From: Oreocharis arfaki | Lineage: Eukaryota > Chordata > Aves > Passeriformes > Paramythiidae | Direction of reading: 5' to 3' | Length of the DNA stretch: 64,000 bases | Assembly (NCBI GenBank): GCA_013398015.1 | Contig: VZRR01012416.1 | Coordinates: 1-64,000 of the forward strand | Shown: positions 1 to 11,540 of the stretch, piece by piece | Layout of the letters: every line of letters starts with the position of its first letter | Numbering within the stretch: the first letter of the stretch is position 1 | Translations under genes and position numbers: made by a program | Notes under the pieces: generated by a model | What the model was told of the DNA's origin: nothing | Databases searched by the model: none | Seen by the model: only the letters and a program-made list of their open reading frames with translations

Positions 1-20
1 TTCCCTTCCCTTCCCTTCCC
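1..20. repeat. (TTCCC)n microsatellite, window edge
   Basis: Four perfect copies of the pentamer TTCCC open the window, so the array may extend to the left. It is a simple repeat with no coding content. Confidence 0.9.
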
Positions 21-949
21 ATAATTAATACGTTGTCTTTCAGCCGTATTACTGTGCCCCCCTCTGCAGAAGCCTTCCCTTCCTAGCCACCTGCCCGCTG
101 AAGCCAGCTGAGAAGACAGCAGACATCTGGGTGTTTCAAAGCCCAGCAAGTCTTGTCAGCAAAGCATTTTTTCACACTCTCGGAGCCAGTGTCCTGATGA
201 AAGGAATTGTGAAGGGGAGCCCGTGAGCAGCAGGAGCAGTAATGGGAGTAATAGGGTAGTGCAGAGCTAACTGTGGCGCTCAGGGACTGTGACACTGGCT
301 GACAGTGATTGATTAAGAGGTTGAAACTCTGACTGTGGCACTTGGCTGTTAAGAATAAAATGAACTTTCACTCCTCACCCGTAGACATCCATCACGGGCA
401 GACAGGCGTTGGCTCCTCCTGTAATGACTGCGGTTTCTTTTGTGAGAGGGAGGCACGAGATGGAAATTCAGTTCCTTCTGCAATTCGAAAAGCATTTTAA
501 TTCATCAACTTTTCTGAAAGGATCTTCAAAGAAGAAATAACAGTTTTTGGAAACACAGCTGGGTTCCAGTGTGCTCAGCATCTCAGCTATCAAAGGCTCT
601 TCCTTGTTTGGCTGAGAACCTGGCTAGGGATTTTGAGGAGAATGCCGGGTGTTGTTCCTGTGAGGATGCAGCAGTGCCCAGGGCAGGGCAGCCACCAGCA
701 CCTACCAAAATGCAGATCTGGAACGTGTCTGCCAAGTTTAGAATATTCCGAAGCCCTGCCTAGAACAGAGAACATGTATGGATGCTGTGAAGGGCATCTC
801 CATGGGATCAGCTTGTGCATTACAGGGTGCTCTCAGATTTCTATACTGTCCCACATGTACAGCTCCAGCTGTTTTGGTTTCAGGACTGACCCTGATGGTA
901 GATGTGTGATCCAGAGCCTGGCTAATGCAAGTGAGAAAGGCCTGTGGTC
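21..949. other. Intergenic, nothing recognised
   Basis: Only short open frames on both strands, none with a recognisable domain and none with convincing paired splice sites. No repeat family is recognised. Confidence 0.6.
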
Positions 950-1040
950 ACAGAATCCCAGAGTGGTTTGGGCTGGGAGGGACCTTAAAGCCCCGTCCAG
1001 CCTGGCCTTGGGCACTTCCACAAGTGTGGCATCTTAAAAA
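950..1040 (-). mobile_element. CR1 LINE 3' fragment
   Basis: Reading the plus strand, a degenerate CR1 3' end appears in antisense: CACAGAATCCCAGAG, then GGTTTGGGCTGGGAGG, then a 'gaccttaaagcc' block and 'ccagcctggccttgggcac'. The copy is short and internally deleted, losing the usual 'ccctgccatgggcagggacacc' segment between the two blocks. CR1 is the dominant non-LTR retrotransposon of birds and most copies are dead 3' stumps like this one. Confidence 0.85.
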
Positions 1041-4000
1041 AGATATAAGTGGGCTCCCCCAGCTTTTGTCTTCTGCCTTTAGCCTCAGGGCACCCTCATG
1101 CCAGCAGTTCTTCCTGGGACACTGCTGTGGCCATGGGCTGTTGTGGGAAGATGCCTGAAAACTTCATCAAGATACCAAGTCACAACACCGAATCAATAGG
1201 AACAGGCCCATCCAAGCTGCTAGAAAATAAGGATTATCTTTAGGAATAATGACAATACCATAGATCTCTGAAGAGGTAATTGTCCTTACGAAGACAATAT
1301 TACAAAGTCATTTAAAACTGCAATTTGAAAGTGTCACTAAATACAGACAGTGAGTATGAAAGCACAAAGACCAACTCAGCTCCACATTTAAAGCAGCAAA
1401 TTATCAGATGAACCATTTACTGCCTAGACTGGTTCACATGCAAGTGATTTGCTGAACCATTTCTCTCGTTGTCTTGGCTTTGCCGTGTAGGAACCATATT
1501 ACAGTTTCCAGCACTGATCTCTCTTGTTCAGATCATAAAATGACTTGGGGTTTTGTAAATTAGTTTCACATTTCCCTCAGCTGCATTTAGCTCCAGTTTA
1601 CTTTGATCTCCCTTGCTAAATCCGAAGTTTGGCCTATCTTCAAAAAAAAGAAAAGAAGAATTTACATTATGGTCAAATTAAGGCCCATTCGAACATTTGC
1701 CATTTTGAGAAGCTTATTTGCCTTTCCAAAACCAGCAAAATCTGCAACACGAATTTCTGGAGGATTTCATCCATCCAGGATACTTCCAAACCCCATTAGC
1801 CTCCTCGGAGTGCTGCCACAGCATCCCGGTAGGATGATGGCTACAGAAAAAAGCTAATTAACACTATGATCACCTGCAACATCACTTGCTTAGTTCCCCC
1901 TTCACCCTCCTCAGCTCTGCTTTCACTCTGTCTCCTCCACTTCCTGTTCCTGGTCCCAGTGTGTGCCCCAGCTCTGTCCCAAGTGTTCAGCCAGTGTCAC
2001 ATCACTGCAGGTCAGCCCCTAACTCGGTGCTCTAAAAGGCCGTGGCTGCACCGGAGAGCACAGGATCTTCTCTGCAAGTGAGAATGGGAGCTCCCCAAAG
2101 CCGAGCGTTGCCTCGTTCAGACCTTTGCCAGCCTCAGATCAAATACTGTACAAACGTAGACATCAGCTAGCAGCATTTGAACGATTAATTTATTTGCCAA
2201 GTTTTTTTGTACTGATGACCTACCCAAACAAGTGCCAGCAGCTTTGACTATTCCCAAGACACACACATTGCTCTAGTTCTCCGGCAAGATGAGCACAACT
2301 TTTTATATCCTTGATCAAAACAGGCTTCAAAAAGCAAAATTCAAAGTCACCATTTGCTGCGTCCACAGTCCCACGTTAAAACGAGCTCGCGGCGAGCGCA
2401 CCCGCGGCAATAAACCCGTAATGCCTGTCTGCTCGTACGAGGGGAAAGCACAGAGGGCTGTGAGCGCAGCCAAAGCTAATCCATTCAGAAAGCTGAACAG
2501 CTCTCTGCAGAAAGCTTTTTTGGAGTAGTCAATCAGCGCAGACAGCTCCGATGCTTTCCTCTTCAAAGCACGGCAGCCTTTCATGTAGGCTGGCTTTGTG
2601 CACAAGGAGAGTATTTTTAGCAATGCATTGAATGGTTTGACATTGAGAGAACTGAGGGACGTTGTCGTGCTGCGAGAACTTGGATTGTTAATTCTTGTAC
2701 CGAGGACTTTCTGGGCCCAGAGAACAGCCTGGAAGCATTCAGAGACGCTATAATTATTCCCATTTCTACATCATGCATTCAAAAGAAACTCCTGTACTCT
2801 CATATCATTGTCCAGTCCTCCCAGTGTCTGCTAAAATATTCCTGTGTGAACATCCCTCCTCCTATTTCAGGCTCGGGATTTAGGTAGACACAAGGTCAAG
2901 GACATTGGAACGGATGTTAAGGAATCTTCCCCTGGCCTGGTGCTTTGGTAGATATAAAACACAAATAGAAGCAAATTTATTTGCAAATGCAACCCAGTTT
3001 CCCAGGGAATAGAGAGCCAGGACAGCAGCTGCATCCTTATGGCACTTGCTGTCTCAGGAACATAAGATTTCTTGAGATTTCCCACAGAAAATCTCTCCCT
3101 TGGCCAGTCCTGTTGCAGGAAACAAACCTTTGGAGCCATAACACCCAACTTGATCTAATTTGGGTGAGAAACTGCCTCATCCCAGCAGCCCTGAGACGTG
3201 GAACGTGGAAAGGTGGGGCTGGGTGGTGTCACTGTCCCTGCTGAGCACAGCTGCCCTGTGCCAGGGGCCTTTCAGCAGCGAAAGGGACCGAGCAGGTACC
3301 CAGGGTAAGGCTGCAAACTGATGGTGTTACAGGCTGGAAAGGAGAGACCAGGCAGACATGAACGCCTACAATCCCAAAACTGCATTTTCACATGCACTAC
3401 TGAAGTTTTTCGTCGCCACATTAACATTCTGCCATTGCAAGTGCTGAGTTCTGTGCTCAGGTAATTAGCAGACAAGAGTTACCTGTATCATAAAAAACTG
3501 TGCCTTTGTTTGCTACTACATGATGAAAACCTGCAGTCCTTAAACTATTCAAAGCACAACATTCTTTATGTCTAGCTGAAAGGTATGATAACTAGCCAGT
3601 GTGCACAGCCTTTCATCTACCAGAAGCCTTAAATTATGACTGGTATTAATTGTATATAATTGAAATGATAAATTCCCCAAGATAAATCATATCTCACTTG
3701 TAAATCCTACAAATATTTTTTCCCAACAATTATAAATAAGTTCTCATTCATAAGCATTTACAGATTAATGCAGAGCTATGGATGTAATTTCTTTGCAAAT
3801 GAAGCTATGTCAATGTCACCGCTATTCATAAATCTCTAGGCTCCATATTTTTTTAATGAAGTGTAACAGGTTATGAATCAAGGCAATTTTTTATTGTTTG
3901 GTGTATAAGCCTTAAGAATCAGAAACAGGTTTTATAATCTAATTTCCCCAGAGATTATGTAACAAAAGTGATAAACTTACAGTTAGTACAGCAATGGTTT

Positions 4001-4580
4001 TGGCAGCTATGACTTTTTCCCCAGAAGAAAGTAATTTGAATTTATATTAAGACACATCACTATATCTTTCCTTATAAACTGTTGGATTAAGTTTCGTGAT
4101 CGCTCTGTGTGCACATTTGACTGAGTGAACCAAAATGTGGAAATTAAAAATGTAGGAAGGAAGCAGCCTCTGCATTCCATTGACCTTTATATTAGTTAAG
4201 CATTTGAATTTTAATATATGTATGATACATACTTTAATTAAAGTGTAAATCAGAGCTCTGACTGCCTCAGATTTATGAGCCGTGTATCACCAAAGCTCCA
4301 TTCAACCTCTCCACCAGCAGCTCCTTCATGGCAGCAGCACTGTGTGACATACCAGAGCTGATAGCAAAAGCATCTCTAAGTTAAAGGTGAGAACTGCTGG
4401 CCAGTTATCTTTGGCTTTAATTTAAATTTGAATATGAAGGCAATCAGAAGAAAATATTAGAGAGAAAGAAAAATTCAAGCTGGCTGTGCAAATTAACAGA
4501 GACTGAGGAGTAAAAGTCTCTTTCTGCTTGTACCAAATAACTTTATAGTCCAGCCTGTCTGGATTATCTCCCAGCCAAAC
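1041..4580. other. Intergenic, AT-rich in its right half
   Basis: No gene is recognised. About 3540-4260 is AT-rich and free of recognisable transposons. It is dense in TAAT/ATTA homeobox-type cores and octamer-like ATTTGCAT-related words, so it is a candidate conserved noncoding element. That reading is inferred from composition only. Confidence 0.5.
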
Positions 4581-4782
4581 ACAGAACCATCAGGGTCAGA
4601 AAGGACTTTTAAGATCATTAAATCCAACCATCAGCCCAGCAGCACCACCCTGTTCACCACTGAACCGTGTCCCCAGGTGCCACATCCACACGTGTTTTGG
4701 AACCCTTCCAGGGCTGAGGACTCCACCACTGTCCCAGGCAGCCTGTGCCCATGCTGGGCCATGTTTTCCATGAAGAAATTCT
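4581..4782 (-). mobile_element. CR1 LINE 3' fragment
   Basis: Antisense CR1 of the subfamily whose 3' region reads, on the plus strand, 'ttttaagatcattaaatcc', 'aaccatcagcccagcagcacc', 'ccccaggtgccacatccacacg' and 'ttggaacccttccagggctg'. The same subfamily recurs at 29697-29865, 44190-44383 and 60499-60863, which supports the assignment. Confidence 0.88.
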
Positions 4783-6145
4783 GATGAGCACATCGACGTA
4801 AAGAGTTTACACAACTCTCAGTGCTATGAGTAAGTATATTGAGATAATAGGGGGTCTGCTGGCTTCCCTGCTGCTGTGGAAGGGAAAGGGTGAACTCCTG
4901 CTTTCAACACCATTCCAGTTTCCTTTTGTTTTTTTTCAGTTCCATTTTCTTCAACACCATTCCATTTTCCTATTCAGAAAAAATGAACAAAACCCCTAGA
5001 AATAACCCACACCCTACTCCCCCCTTCCCAAAGCAAAAACCACTCCCTCAGCACAAAGTCCTGTGAAGTACGTGATGCTCAGAAACCTGCCTATGTACAT
5101 TTTTTATAGAAGTGGAACACAACAAGAACATCTTTCACAAGTAACCACTCTGGAGGATGCTAAAAAAAAAAAATCCTCAGATTGGCTGTTTATTCCTTTT
5201 ACAGTAAATTGTATATTTATAGTAGTTGAAATACGTTCATCACAATTGCCATTACTCAGTCCAGCATGTTCCCTTTCTCTCCTACCTCTTGTCGTACTGC
5301 ACAGTTCCCAGAGATGCTGAAAAAAACCCCCTCTGGTGGAAGAAATCTTATTCTGAACTTCTTTTGACTTTCATTAGATCACTCACACGAATAAACGAGT
5401 TCTAGAACACCAGTTAGGATGGAAGACTTCCAACAAAACAGTTTCTTGTTGGGATCACACTTCTCAAGGGGGCACCGAGTCCTACACAGGACAGAGCACC
5501 CTGTAACCCTGCTGCCCCCAGAGAAAGGGCTGCATGGCTTAGCCCCAGCCTGAAAGCCCCAGGAGTAGCTGTGTTGTGTCTGGAAAGCAAGATCACAACA
5601 GAAATGAATCCCTGGCTGGAAAATTGCTGGAAGTTTGCTTAGGTCCAAAAGAAAGCCTGAAGGCGTGAGGTCTGATGCTGGTTGTACTTTTTTTCCTGTG
5701 TGAGACAGTGGCACCCAGCATCTTTCTGACTCTTTCTGCTGATGAGTGCAATGCAGTGCTGTGAATTTTATCTGGGTTTAGATCGGCCGATGCTCATCTT
5801 TAAAAAGAGTCCTTTATCCTCTGAAACTGGGAAACAGTTCTTGCAAGGATTCATCACGAATGACAAAGTCTTTAACAGTGCTGCTCTCATTCTGGCCTGT
5901 CTGTAACTCTCAGATGTTGTTTCCCCTGGGAACAATGCTATCTGAGAAGAGCGGGATGGTTTGGCTGCGGTGCTGTGCACGCAGATGGACAGGCTGAGCC
6001 TCACAGCCCCTCTGCTCCCTGCCTGGTCCTGCCTCAGCCCTGACATGGGCAGGGGGAAGGGACAGACGTCCAGAAGGCAGAACTTTAGGAGTGAAGGGAA
6101 CGTACGGAAATGAGAGGCTGCCAGTAACTCCAGAGTTAAATAAAT
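4783..6145. other. Intergenic, nothing recognised
   Basis: No gene or RNA was recognised. A 12-base A run lies near 5162. Open frames on the minus strand around 5379-6190 have no recognisable domain and no coding-like splice structure. Confidence 0.55.
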
Positions 6146-6560
6146 CACAGAATCCCAGAATGGTTTACTTGGAAGGACCTTGAAGCCCATCCAGTGCCAC
6201 CCCTGCCATGGGCAGAGACATCTTCCACTGGACCAGGGTGCTCCAAGCCCTGTCCAGCCTGGCCTTGGGCACTGCCAGGGATCCAGGGGCAGCCACAGCT
6301 TCTCTGGGCAACCAGGGCCTGCCCACCCTCTGGAAGTTCTTCCAACAGGGAAAGATTTCTTCCTAAAATCGACTCTAAATCTACTCTCCTTCAGGTTGAG
6401 GCCATTCCACCCTGACCTGTCCCTCCATCCCTTGTCTCCAGTCCCTCTCCAGCTCTCCTGGAGCCTCTTTAGGCACTGGAAGGGGCTCTAAAGTTTCCCT
6501 GGAGTTTTCTCTCCTCCAGGCTGAACACCCCCAGCTCTCCCAGCCTGGGTTCAGGGCAGA
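6146..6560 (-). mobile_element. CR1 LINE 3' fragment, about 415 bp
   Basis: One of the longest CR1 pieces in the window. In antisense it shows, in order, the 3' end (CACAGAATCCCAGAATGG), the block 'ccctgccatgggcagagac', 'tccactggaccagggtgctcc', 'ttcttccaacagggaaagat', the 'tctactctccttcaggttga' block and 'tctcctccaggctgaacacc'. The apparent open frames here on both strands are translations of the retroelement 3' region, not genes. Confidence 0.92.
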
Positions 6561-9500
6561 GGGGCTCAGCCTGGTGGCTCTAGGGAAAACTGGTGACCTG
6601 CACAGCCTGTTGTGTTTGAAAGGTGTTTGTTCCCCCTTGTGCATCCTGCAGTTTTTGCCTACTTGTTTCACCAAGCAGCCTGGGCTCAGCACATTCCCTC
6701 CCAGCACGGTGCTCCCCTCAGCAGCCTCACGCCTTCTTTTGCATCCAGGCTGTGTCAGTCACATCAATTCCTGCCATAACTCAAGGCAGTGGCCATCAGC
6801 CTCTCTTCTATTTTGACTGGTAGAACTCAAAACATCGGCACAGCCAGAGGGAGCACTAAACCAAGTGGGGAATGGGTGCCGTGATGTCCTTCTTGTCTCA
6901 CTGCACAGCACGTGAGCACCCTGTGAGAACACCCCCAGCTGCCCACTGCAAACCCAGCCTGTCCCCAGGGCCAGAGCAGCACCAGCAGCTTTGCAGAGGC
7001 TGACTGAGCACCAGTTCCTGCAGTGAGATAATTAAGCAAGGTCATTGTGGGATAACTCTGCAAAGGCAGTGGATTACAGCACGGAGGACTTGGGCTCAGG
7101 GCAAGTGGTGCCGGCACCCTCCGAGCCTGGCTGAGAAACTGGCTGGGGCTGCAGCCAGAGAAGGTGAAGGGGTGCAGGTGCGGGATGCAGTTCCTGTGAA
7201 AGTGCTGTGGTGAGAGAACTGCTAATTAATTCAATACCAAAATACTTGCTTAGGTAGAAGGCTGCTTCTGAAACCCATGCAGATTGAAACAGCAAAACTG
7301 CAGCTTCCACACTGCTCGGAGGTTTTATTTCCTGAAGGACTCCAAAGATGTGAAAAGTATCAAGGGAGTGAGAGAACTGCAAACCAGTTCCTTCTCAGCC
7401 ATATATGGTGGGACCCCCATTCAGCCCACATGGCAGAGCTCCCACCCCTGTCCTCACAGCAAACTTATCTCTCAAACTGTCCTGAGACCCATTCCCCTCC
7501 TCTGCCTCAGCCAGAGCCCTCCAGATGCCCACTGCAGGGAGCAGAAATTCATTTCCCTTCACACATCTGAGGGGTAAAGAGCACACGTATCACTGCCCCT
7601 GGGGAATGTAAAATAAATTGAGGAGCACTGGCGTGCTCAAAGCCTTGGAGCAGCTGCATCAGTTTTATAGAACAGGTTGTCGTTGTCTCTGACAGCTTGA
7701 CCTTGACTATCAAGGCAAAGTCATCTTTTCCCCTGAAGGCTCCTTTCCTTGGGCAGGCAGGCCCCTTCCCTGCTGCCAAGGATGTCCTTCCTTCCCACTC
7801 ATCCTGCCCCATCTCCCTCCCAGCCAAGGCTGCCGTTTGTTTGTTCCCAGTTACCACAATCCAGTTTTGTCCTGGGAAAGACTGAGAACACACTGCTGCA
7901 CCACCACCCCTCAGGAGCTCACACAAAGCAAGAAAAGGGCTTGCTTCCCAAGTTAGCTCTTCTTCCCCCGGGCTGCTGCAGAAGTACAGGCAGTGTTTTA
8001 ATGGGTTGTTATTCCTGCCATTTCAAACGGGAAGGGAGGAAACTCTGGTGCCGTGGTGGTGCCCTGGGGACCCAGCAAAGCTCATCTGAGCTGCACGGCA
8101 CAGGGGGCTGGGCTCAGAGGTGCCACAGGAGCAACTCAAAGTGCTCAAACCCAGCAAACACAGAAGGCTTTTGTCAGTTTTCCACTTTACTCCCTATTAA
8201 AGCTTCACCCAAAGATGAGCTCTTCAGAAGTTAATGGAAAACATCTCGCCAGCACTAAATTCTTCCTGCCAGTTTGTGATGAAGAAAACCCCTAAGGCTG
8301 TAATTTCAATCAATCTGTTTGGATATACATTTTTATTCCTTATTACTATTACTTCTGCTTATATAAAAGACAAATAATGTAAGATTCAACTGTCCTATGG
8401 CCAAGTAATTCTCTAGCTTAGCATCCAGCCTGAATGCATTTCACTTGTACGAGGTGGAAGAACATTGTATTTCCCAGTATGTCTGAAATAGTGATGCTGA
8501 TGGACCCGACAGGCAGTGAACATTTTTCAGTCTGAACATTTTACCTGATTTCGGGGATAAATTAATAAATAAATAAAATCTATCTTGAAAATATTCTACA
8601 ACCATTAGCCAGCTAAAGATATCTTCTGGAAGAAACCCAAAACTTGTGAGCATCTTGTTCCCGATCTAGTCTGACAACCCTCTACATAAATAGCAAATAA
8701 ACACAATTACTGCCTTAACAATAAACACACAGCTAAAGGAAACCAAAATGAGGGGGAGAAAAGAGGCAATTGTGTTCTTTCCTTACTTATTCCTTGAAAG
8801 AAAACAAGCAGCATCTCTTTCATTGTCTTTCTGCCCATCTGTTTTGAAATCCCCCACAAAAGCTGCTAATTGTCCTCGAGAGCACTTTCCCACTGCAGCC
8901 TTGGTTTGGTTCCACCCACAGCTTTGGGAGGGCCTAACACCAAAATCAAAGTGGAGAGAGGAGGGTTGAGCCCAGAGCCTCTGTGAGGATCCCAGTTGCT
9001 TCAGCAGCTAACAGTCCTCCTAAGACTCAGGTTTTGCACAAACTTATTCAGTAACATCCCAATGTACAGCTTACATAAAATTAGGGCTTGAAAAATTCTC
9101 AATTCTTCTGCAAATAAATCATTAGATCCGTACCCATCATCTCCCAGCCCATCTCTGCCTGTCCTAATGAACAACACATTGCATTTATCACCCACTCTGC
9201 CATCATTTATCATGGTGTAGTCCATTAAAATCCTTGAACAAACCTCTCCCCTGCACTGAGGAGCTGCAGGATTTGACCCACTTAAATTTAATAAGAGACA
9301 GATTCTTTCTGAAGTCTCTCTGATGTTAGTAATTCACATGGGTTTCTTTTTTTAGATTAGGTATTATTTCCTGGCATTTAAGGCTCAGATAATTAAGTAA
9401 ATTTATATTTATATTGTCTTATTATTTACTCATGTCTGTTACTTAAAACCTAATAACAAACAATGCCATTATTACTCAAACACTTAAGATATCCATAATT

Positions 9501-10476
9501 GAAATTAGGATCCAGAGCAAATGAATGCTTATTCTAGCTTGATGGATAAATAAACATTCATCAGTAAAAGCAATGAGGACAGCAAATAAAAAATAAACCC
9601 TTGCTCTCTTCATCCTGTGTCACATGGCCAGGACACTCAGCATTGCCTTAAAGGTGGCAAGGTGGAGACATTGATATCAAGGATGGGAAAGCAAGTTAGA
9701 AAGTAAAATCTGGACATGAAGGTCTTGGGATACAAGCAAGACAAGGTTTGAGGGAAGAGATAACATCTTTACTGCACATAAAGATACATTGGTAAAAAGA
9801 AATACACATCCAGGCTCAAAATGCTTTTTCAGCTTGCATGCTGTAAAGCTTGTCTGCTTTTCCAAGTATATCATTATGTCTCAGGAGCGATATTATCTCT
9901 CCCTGCAGACTCGACAGTGCTTAAAATGTCAGCTCTTCTTGAAGATGTCTGCTTTGCACCTTCCATCTGTTCCCAGGGCTGAAGCTGCTGTCCGTCTTTG
10001 CTCCTCACCCCTCCCACAGCGACGTGGGAAAAGGTAGCTTCACTAGAGGAGGGTTTCCAAATAAAACATGTCTTTTAGATGAATATTAACCTCATTTCCA
10101 TACCTAAAACTGTTGGCACGGACCACAGAGCATGGGTATTATAGGCCTGCCATGTGAAATACTATTTATGGGAGCCAGCTCTCAGAGTAGGCACAAGAAA
10201 AAGTTACCAGTTGTTTCAGTGCAATATGTGTACATAAAATTAGTCTAAAATCTGTAGGAAAAATCTTTTGCTGGGAAGAAAAAGGAGTTAAGAAGAAAAG
10301 AGTTGGTGTGTGTAGCAAAATTAGTTTGAGTTCTTTCTAAAAAGAAATAAGAAAAACTATAGCAAGCAGGAAATAGCCTAAACTCATATTGCAGACACTT
10401 AGGTAGCATTTCTTTTTATTAGAACTGTACAAAAAAAAAAATCAGGCTTTTGTGCTCATGCAGTGTGGGTTAGGGG
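6561..10476. other. Intergenic, no gene recognised
   Basis: Mixed composition. 8290-8720 and 9280-9600 are AT-rich, with an (AAAT)n-like tract at about 8560-8577. Several overlapping open frames of 60-160 codons between 6570 and 8300 lack recognisable motifs. No transposon was recognised beyond the CR1 that ends at the left edge. Confidence 0.5.
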
Positions 10477-11540
10477 ATGGGATATTCCCCGTTTTTGAGA
10501 GGAAAGAAAGGTAGAGTTCAGCTGATTTTCCCAGTCACACCACATCCATACCAGCACACGGAATTAAGCCTTGCTCCTTTCCCAAGGAGGTGCCCATCCC
10601 ACTGTCCTCTGGAAGGACCAAAGCCAAAGCAGCTCTCCGGGGTGAAGTGCCACCATGGCTCCACCGAGGGCAGGAGGGAGGAGCACGAGGCCTTTTACAC
10701 CCAAACCATTTTGCAGCTTTCTGCCATGGCGAGGTGGCCTTTCAGCAAGCACAGGCCCAGCTTCCATCCCCAGGAATTCATTTACACACCGGTGGTGCCT
10801 GGAGGCCTCGGCAGCGATGGGAACCAGGCCCGGGGATCAGCTCCCAGCTCTGGGCCGGCCTCTGGGCCAGCACGGCCACCACCCAAACACCGGGGCCGGG
10901 TGCCAGCCAGACACACGACACCTGCACGCCCAGGAGAGACCCCAAGCCTGCTGCTGGGCACAGAAGGGCAGGAGCTGCCAGCTGGGGCAGCCCAGCCTCT
11001 GTCCCCCCCAGCCCCGTGCAGTGCCGGCCGCACGCCAGCACGACCCAGCCTCTCTTCTGGCTCCTTCCCTCAGCACCGTGCCAGTCTGCTCTGCACCGCC
11101 CCAGCCCGCCTGCTCCCCCGCCACAGCCCTGCTCTCATAAACTCAAAAATATCCCTCCCTTCTGCTCCTGCCAGCTTCCAGCCAGGGGAGTTCTGCTCTG
11201 TGCCGTTTTTAGGCCGTTCTCGTGCCACGCTGCCATGACTTCGTGTGGGCCCATAGACTCGTCCCGCCAAGAGCCCAGATCTGAACTGCATCCCCTGGAC
11301 CACAGCACTCGTGGATTGCGGGATGTGATTCCCGGCAGCGAGCTCCTGAAATGGTGCTTTTCAGCCCTTCCCTTCCCTTCCAAAGCCACGTCTGCCCCAG
11401 TGTCCCGCGCTGGCACCGCGTGGGGAACGGCTCACCCCTGCTGTGGGATGCGCACTTCTCCTCGCTGTGCCTGCAAAACGTGGGCACAGCACAAGGAGTG
11501 GAAATGCCTGGAGGTGTGCTACTTCCCTGACGGGTACTAA
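10477..11540 (+). other. GC-rich stretch with overlapping open frames
   Basis: All three plus frames stay open for long distances here (253 codons from 10477, 316 codons from 10590, 161 codons from 10655), and the minus frames are also fairly open. The conceptual products are rich in Pro, Ala, Ser and Arg with no recognisable domain. Simultaneous openness in several frames is what a GC-rich, stop-poor stretch gives by chance. It could be a degraded CpG-rich element or part of a noncoding transcript. I do not call a gene. Confidence 0.45.

Noticed and set aside
6145..6707. Several overlapping open frames on both strands
   Set aside because: They translate a CR1 3' region and its flank; no retroelement protein domain is present.
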